A stretch of 64,000 nucleotides of DNA from Paraflavitalea sp. CAU 1676 (GTDB lineage: Bacteria; Bacteroidota; Bacteroidia; Chitinophagales; Chitinophagaceae): the NCBI RefSeq assembly GCF_029223285.1, contig NZ_JARHUJ010000006.1, forward strand, positions 434,001 through 498,000, written 5' to 3'. Made by a program: the position numbers and the translations under genes. Of this stretch, positions 59,767 through 64,000 are shown piece after piece. Within the stretch, counting starts at the first letter, position 1. Each line of letters begins with the position of its first letter. The notes under the pieces are model-generated. The model made no database searches, was not told where the DNA came from, and saw only the letters and a list, made by a program, of their open reading frames with translations.

Positions 59767-62202
59767 ATGCGTACGATGATCGTGGTGGTGTTTAGTCTGC
59801 TGATAGTGACAATTGGAAAGGCGCAAACAGCGCAACGGGGCAGGGTTTCCGTGAATATTGAGGGTGCAGGCCAGCCCCTGGAGAATGCAACGGTGGAATT
59901 GCTTAAAGGCAAAGACTCGTCGTTGGTGAAGGCAGCCATCAGCGGAAAGAACGGACTGACAGAACTGGAGAATATCCCTTTCGAGACCTATTTGTTGCGG
60001 GTTACGATGGTAAACTTTACCCGGCAATATTCGCAGCCGTTTACCCTGACTGCCAGCCAGCCGGAACTATCATTGCCCCCGGTCACGCTCAGCGCCAACG
60101 CTTCCACACAGATGAAGGAAGTAACCGTAACGGCCCGCAAGCCTTTTATTCAAAAACTCAGCGACCGTATCGTCGTCAATGTAGATAACAGTATCGTCAA
60201 TGCCGGGAGTTCTGCCCTCGACGTTCTGGAGCGCTCACCGGGTGTGCTCATCGATCCCAACGATATCATCAGCTTACGTGGCCGTCAAGGGGTTATCATC
60301 ATGATCGATGGAAAGATAACGCCCATGTCGGGTACCGACCTCGCCAATATGCTGCGTAGTTTGCCCTCCAACGCTATCGAAAGGATCGATATCATTACCA
60401 ACCCATCAGCGAGGCATGATGCAGCCGGTAATTCGGGCATCATCGACATCCGGATGAAAAAAGACCAGCGCCTGGGCGCGAATGGAACGTTTACGGCAGG
60501 TTATGGCCAGGGCGTTTTTCCGAAAGCGAATACAGGCGCCACCTTTAACTTCCGCAATAAGAAGGTCAATTTCTTTGGCAGCTACAACTATGCGCACCGC
60601 CAAAACCTTAACCACCTTTTCCTGAAGCGGGAGTTCTTTAAGAACGGAAGCTACGATGGGGCTTATGACCAGGACAACTACATGAAGATCCCGGTGAATA
60701 CGAATAATATTCGCCTGGGCGCCGATTACCTGCTGAGCAAAAAGTCGATCCTTGGCTTTGTTGTCAACAGCACCATCACCAATGTAGACCGCACCAACGA
60801 AAACCAATCGCTGGTATTAGATGCCGTGAAGCAACCCGCATCGAAGTTCATCACCAACCAACAGGAAAGCTCGAGGCCAAGGAATATCCTGGCCAACATC
60901 AATTATAAATACACGTTTGATAGCACTGGCCGCGAATTGACTGCTGATATCGATTACGGTGTTTTCAACAACCGGTCGCGCTCGCAATTCAATACGGGAT
61001 TTTACCAACTCGATGGAACGCCCACACAACCGGCCTACAAACTCAACGGCGACCAACAAGGAAAGATCACGATCGCTACGGCAAAAGCCGATTATGTGCA
61101 TCCTTTAAATAAAACCACCAGGCTGGAGACAGGATTTAAAAGCAGCTTTGTGGAAACAGGTAATGATGTCGTGTTCTATGATGTCAGCAGCACTACGCCG
61201 GTGTACGATTCCTCCAAGAGCAACGACTTCAGGTACAAGGAGAACAACAATGCTGTGTATGTAAACCTGAACTCGGAGTTTAAAAAGATTTCGCTCATGG
61301 CAGGTCTGCGGGCCGAGCAAACCAATATGGAAGGGCACCAGGTCGTGAACGATATCCGTTTCGATTCTTCCTACCTGCAGTTGTTTCCCAGTGTTTTCCT
61401 GAACTACAAATTGGGCGAGGATAAAACGATCGGGATTTCCGTGAGCAGGCGCATCGACCGGCCCAATTACTCGGAGCTGAACCCTTTCCGGTTCTTTCTC
61501 GATCCCAGCACTTACAGCTCGGGCAATCCCTACCTCAAACCACAACTTACCTGGTCATACGAGTTGAGCTATACTGTTAAACAGCTCAGCTTCACCCTCG
61601 GGTATAGCCACACAAAACAAAACACCACGGTCGTCATTCGACCCAGTGAAACGGAAGACAAAGTGACGGTGCAGATGCCGGTAAACCTGCATACTTACGA
61701 TTACTTCGGGCTTACGGTAGCTGCACCGATCCGTTTCACGAAATGGTGGAATGCGATCAACAATGCCAACATTTATTATGGACATTACAACGGCAACCTG
61801 GCCAACACCACGCTCGACAATGGTACGCCTGCCGCAAACATCAGCACCAACAACACTTTCACCCTGGCGAAGGGATGGACGATCGAGTTGAATGCGAGTG
61901 TGAATACAGGCGGTCAGGTTGGCTTTATGAAGCTGGATCCGCAATGGCAGTTATCGCCCGGTGTGCAAAAGACCATTCTCAACAAAAAAGGCACGCTTCG
62001 CTTTAGTGTCACTGATATTTTTTGGACCAATCTGCCAAGAGCTGTTGTTGAATTCACTAATTACGTGGAGCATTGGCATGCTCAAAGAGAGTCGAGGGTA
62101 GCTAGCCTTTCTTTTACTTATCGCTTTGGTAAGAATACTGTTGCTGCGGCCCGCAGGCGTACCACCGCTTCAGAAGAAGAGCGCAGAAGGGCTGGAAACT
62201 GA
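59767..62202 (+). CDS. TonB-dependent receptor-like outer-membrane protein
   Basis: An 811-residue outer-membrane protein. Signal peptide (MRTMIVVVFSLLIVTIGKAQ), an N-terminal carboxypeptidase-regulatory-like beta domain (about 30-100, RVSVNIEGAGQPLENATVEL), a plug domain (about 118-240, NAGSSALDVLERSPGVLIDP read in order, with VIIMIDGKITPM) and a barrel of the outer-membrane beta-barrel family (OMP_b-brl_3 type), ending in a short tail KNTVAAARRRTTASEEERRR. The tail after the last strand is unusual and basic. There is no SusD partner. Substrate unknown. Confidence 0.82.
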   Translation: MRTMIVVVFSLLIVTIGKAQTAQRGRVSVNIEGAGQPLENATVELLKGKDSSLVKAAISGKNGLTELENIPFETYLLRVTMVNFTRQYSQPFTLTASQPELSLPPVTLSANASTQMKEVTVTARKPFIQKLSDRIVVNVDNSIVNAGSSALDVLERSPGVLIDPNDIISLRGRQGVIIMIDGKITPMSGTDLANMLRSLPSNAIERIDIITNPSARHDAAGNSGIIDIRMKKDQRLGANGTFTAGYGQGVFPKANTGATFNFRNKKVNFFGSYNYAHRQNLNHLFLKREFFKNGSYDGAYDQDNYMKIPVNTNNIRLGADYLLSKKSILGFVVNSTITNVDRTNENQSLVLDAVKQPASKFITNQQESSRPRNILANINYKYTFDSTGRELTADIDYGVFNNRSRSQFNTGFYQLDGTPTQPAYKLNGDQQGKITIATAKADYVHPLNKTTRLETGFKSSFVETGNDVVFYDVSSTTPVYDSSKSNDFRYKENNNAVYVNLNSEFKKISLMAGLRAEQTNMEGHQVVNDIRFDSSYLQLFPSVFLNYKLGEDKTIGISVSRRIDRPNYSELNPFRFFLDPSTYSSGNPYLKPQLTWSYELSYTVKQLSFTLGYSHTKQNTTVVIRPSETEDKVTVQMPVNLHTYDYFGLTVAAPIRFTKWWNAINNANIYYGHYNGNLANTTLDNGTPAANISTNNTFTLAKGWTIELNASVNTGGQVGFMKLDPQWQLSPGVQKTILNKKGTLRFSVTDIFWTNLPRAVVEFTNYVEHWHAQRESRVASLSFTYRFGKNTVAAARRRTTASEEERRRAGN

Positions 62203-62306
62203 TAAGAACGTCAGGCCGCGAAAGGCTGGCGGCCAGTAGCTGTCGCTGGCTTCTGCCAATATACACAGTTGGGTTAATAACGATCGAACGCAAGTAGCCA
62301 AGTCAG

Positions 62307-62456
62307 CTAGTGCCTTTTGAAATACTGAACTTCCCGTTCATGCTTTTTGGCGGCCTCCAGCGAATCAAAAGTGCCGAGGTTACGCCGCTTATGGGTTTTC
62401 GGATCTTTCTTACGGGAATAGAGCCGGTATTCGCCCGATTTTAACTTGCGTATCAT
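62307..62456 (-). CDS. 49-residue basic protein (MIRKLKSGEYRLYSRK type)
   Basis: Too short for ordinary gene callers. The minus-strand frame from ATG 62456 to TAG 62307 encodes 49 residues beginning MIRKLKSGEYRLYSRK, then KDPKTHKRRNLGTFDSLEAA and KKHEREVQYFKRH. The pattern of a beta hairpin with an RKKDP turn and a C-terminal helix recurs in tiny Bacteroidetes proteins, from memory. It is very basic and may bind nucleic acid, which is inference. It starts 27 bases after the AraC gene on the same strand. Confidence 0.7.
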   Translation of the reverse strand: MIRKLKSGEYRLYSRKKDPKTHKRRNLGTFDSLEAAKKHEREVQYFKRH

Positions 62457-62483
62457 AAAGATGTTTCTCGTAAAAGGCACAAT

Positions 62484-63353
62484 TCACATGCCATCAGAGC
62501 GACCCTTTTTGTGTAGGCTCTGCAACAATTGAAGGTGTGGTTGCAGGCTCTGGATGGTGCTTTTGGTGAGGAACTGCTTCAGGTGTTTATAGAAGTGACT
62601 GTGGTCGTAATAGCCATAAACGGAATAATGAAAGGTTTGCGGCGATTGGGCGATATGGGCTGCAGCCTTTCTGATGCGCATGATCTGCAATGCGTTCTTG
62701 CTACTGATGCTGGTAGCACGTTCAAAATAGCGTTGCAGTGTGCGGGTGGAGATCTTGTACTGTTCGGCCATCTTTTCGATGGTCGTCTTAAAATCGTTTT
62801 CCCGGTAACACCGGTCAAGGATCTCAGTAACGATGTGAATTTCCTGGAGCGAACCTGCATGTTCCTCGATGATGGGCTCGTAGTAGTTGCTGATGATCCT
62901 TACTCTCTCTTCAAAAGTGGCGGCCGCTTTGATTCCATCGATCACAGATTGATCCACCAGGTAGCTGAGCGGGAAGATCTGATCACGGTACTCCGAAAAG
63001 TTCACTTTCTTCAGGAAGAGGATAGGTGAAATTTTGAACTTGATGCCGAAAAGCTGGTTTCCAGGCTGATGATAGCATTCTATACTCTGGTGCCGGGGCA
63101 GGAACCCATCGGTGCGCATATCGAAACGCTGTTCGCCAACCTGCATCACAAAGGGAGTTCCCAGGTTGATGAGGTAGGTGTACCCTACGTTTGGAAAAAG
63201 TGCATCGGAAAACCCCTCAGGATGGTCTTCCCACAAACGTGCGAAATTGGTTTCCCAGATAAAGTCAATGAAGTCGCCCAATTTACCAGTTGGGGATATG
63301 CGGTGGTAATTGTTTTCAAAATGGGCCTTATGGAAGAATTCTACATGCTGCAC
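62484..63353 (-). CDS. AraC-family transcription regulator
   Basis: An AraC/XylS regulator of 289 residues. The N-terminal ~150 residues are the effector domain common in Bacteroidetes (FIDFIWETNFARLWEDHPEG, SDALFPNVGYTYLINLGTPF). The C-terminal DNA-binding domain has two helix-turn-helix parts: TIEKMAEQYKISTRTLQRYF (about 203) and AAAHIAQSPQTFHYSVYGYY with DHSHFYKHLKQFL. It has no partner gene beyond the 49-residue gene that follows. Target unknown. Confidence 0.85.
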   Translation of the reverse strand: MQHVEFFHKAHFENNYHRISPTGKLGDFIDFIWETNFARLWEDHPEGFSDALFPNVGYTYLINLGTPFVMQVGEQRFDMRTDGFLPRHQSIECYHQPGNQLFGIKFKISPILFLKKVNFSEYRDQIFPLSYLVDQSVIDGIKAAATFEERVRIISNYYEPIIEEHAGSLQEIHIVTEILDRCYRENDFKTTIEKMAEQYKISTRTLQRYFERATSISSKNALQIMRIRKAAAHIAQSPQTFHYSVYGYYDHSHFYKHLKQFLTKSTIQSLQPHLQLLQSLHKKGRSDGM

Positions 63354-63577
63354 GGTAAATCAATATTGCAATATTACGGCTAACTGCATTTTTAGGACAG
63401 GAGGAAAACGATAACCTGCTGTAAAAAAGTATGGCCGGTTTTCGCTGTCATATATTGGACGCCTGTCCTTTTTGTTCCTTGCGGAAAAAAACCATGCCCA
63501 CTCCTCAAGGGCTTATTCGCGAGGTGTTTTTAAACGGGGCGTCTGATTCTTTTCCGTGGATCTGTTCATCTTCAGTA

Positions 63578-64000
63578 CTATCTCCTCAACCGGGCCTCCT
63601 CCAGGTCGAGCTCTGTTTCGCGTTTGCGGATCAGCTCATCGGGAAATTCTTTGCTGCGGCTCATTTTCGCTAGTTCCGCGCGACGCACCTGCACCGATTC
63701 CAGCAACATCTGCCGGTATTGAGGTACAAAACTGCCGGCAGTTTGAGCGCCCTCGTCCTGGGTAAGGCGGCTGTTGGCGATTTCAGCCATGCGTTGGTAT
63801 CTTTCGCGCAGGCGAACAAAGGCTTCGATCGATGCAGATTCTTCACTGTACGATTTCTCCAGCATATTCAATACCGACGTCGCCAGCCTCAATCGGATCG
63901 CATGTTCATGGTGCGCCTCCGACTCCGGCGCTTCTACTTTCAACAGCCGGATCAACAAAGGCAGGCTAAGCCCCTGAATTACGAGGGTGAACAGGATCAC
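63578..64000 (-). CDS. Na+/H+ antiporter (CPA1/NhaP-like), C-terminal end
   Basis: Only the last 140 residues lie in the window; the gene runs out of the right edge. The visible part begins in the last membrane helix (MILFTLVIQGLSLPLLIRLL), typical of the NhaP-type sodium/proton antiporters, and continues into a cytosolic helical tail (RLATSVLNMLEKSYSEESAS; QYRQMLLESVQVRRAELAKM; LDLEEARLRR). Such tails regulate the exchanger in some relatives. Confidence 0.8.
   Translation of the reverse strand: MILFTLVIQGLSLPLLIRLLKVEAPESEAHHEHAIRLRLATSVLNMLEKSYSEESASIEAFVRLRERYQRMAEIANSRLTQDEGAQTAGSFVPQYRQMLLESVQVRRAELAKMSRSKEFPDELIRKRETELDLEEARLRR

Noticed and set aside
62214-62234. GGCCGC/GCGGCC hairpin after the large receptor gene
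   Set aside because: Only 6 bp of stem and no T run on either strand; not supported as a terminator.

Overview
The window comes from the chromosome of a Bacteroidetes bacterium, most likely of the family Chitinophagaceae. The signs are a type IX secretion sorting domain, large TonB-dependent outer-membrane receptors, many lipoproteins with a short lipobox, promoter elements of the TAnnTTTG type, few Shine-Dalgarno sequences, and a LytS-type kinase. I see no rRNA, complete tRNA, CRISPR array, insertion sequence or prophage. Nearly all of it is ordinary chromosome with tight gene spacing.

Layout. 1-5 kb: end of a large glycoside hydrolase, a cupin protein, a nitrilase-type amidase and nagA. 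5-8.6 kb (minus): inositol-phosphatase-like protein, thiL and an S41 peptidase. 8.7-12.7 kb (plus): a YbjN-like protein paired with a trypsin-like protease, recX and small proteins. 12.7-14.4 kb: an M28 peptidase lipoprotein. 14.7-24.6 kb: an NAD+/ADP-ribose gene cluster. 24.6-37.9 kb: AlkZ-like and DinB proteins, an orphan LytS kinase, small cytosolic proteins, a class-C beta-lactamase-like hydrolase, an ABC exporter, a DEAD-box helicase and two surface lipoproteins. 38-48.6 kb: a stand-alone asparaginase domain, an MscS channel, polA, uvrB and mgsA. 48.7-54.3 kb: a T9SS cargo protein, recA, an M1 peptidase and an OmpA lipoprotein. 54.3-57.9 kb: a four-gene SPFH/zinc-ribbon cluster. 58-64 kb: a hydrolase, a small secreted protein, a TonB-type receptor, a tiny 49-residue protein, an AraC regulator and the end of a Na+/H+ antiporter.

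The most interesting system is the minus-strand operon at 15.0-23.4 kb. In order it encodes a bifunctional NMN adenylyltransferase/Nudix enzyme, a nicotinamide phosphoribosyltransferase, a NADAR protein, a PARG-like (TIGR02452) glycohydrolase, an ADP-ribosylglycohydrolase, a TonB-dependent receptor, a NadR-like adenylyltransferase/kinase and the RNA 2'-phosphotransferase KptA. Gaps run from 70 bases down to a 4-base overlap, and the operon ends at an intrinsic hairpin. Just upstream lies a gene for an NrtR-type Nudix/winged-helix regulator. Two copies of a 21-bp palindrome (TTTGCGT-N7-ACGCAAA), with centres exactly 52 bp apart, sit on the predicted operon promoter. The genes together look like an NrtR-controlled circuit. 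It would strip ADP-ribose from proteins, nucleic-acid guanine and RNA 2'-phosphates, recycle nicotinamide and nicotinamide riboside to NAD+, and destroy free ADP-ribose, a known NrtR ligand.

Other points worth a look are five 11-bp iterons beside that operon, the SPFH/zinc-ribbon cluster, the YbjN/protease pair, a one-domain asparaginase, two genes whose -7 box lies only 4 bases before the ATG, and an orphan terminator after about 0.5 kb of non-coding DNA.
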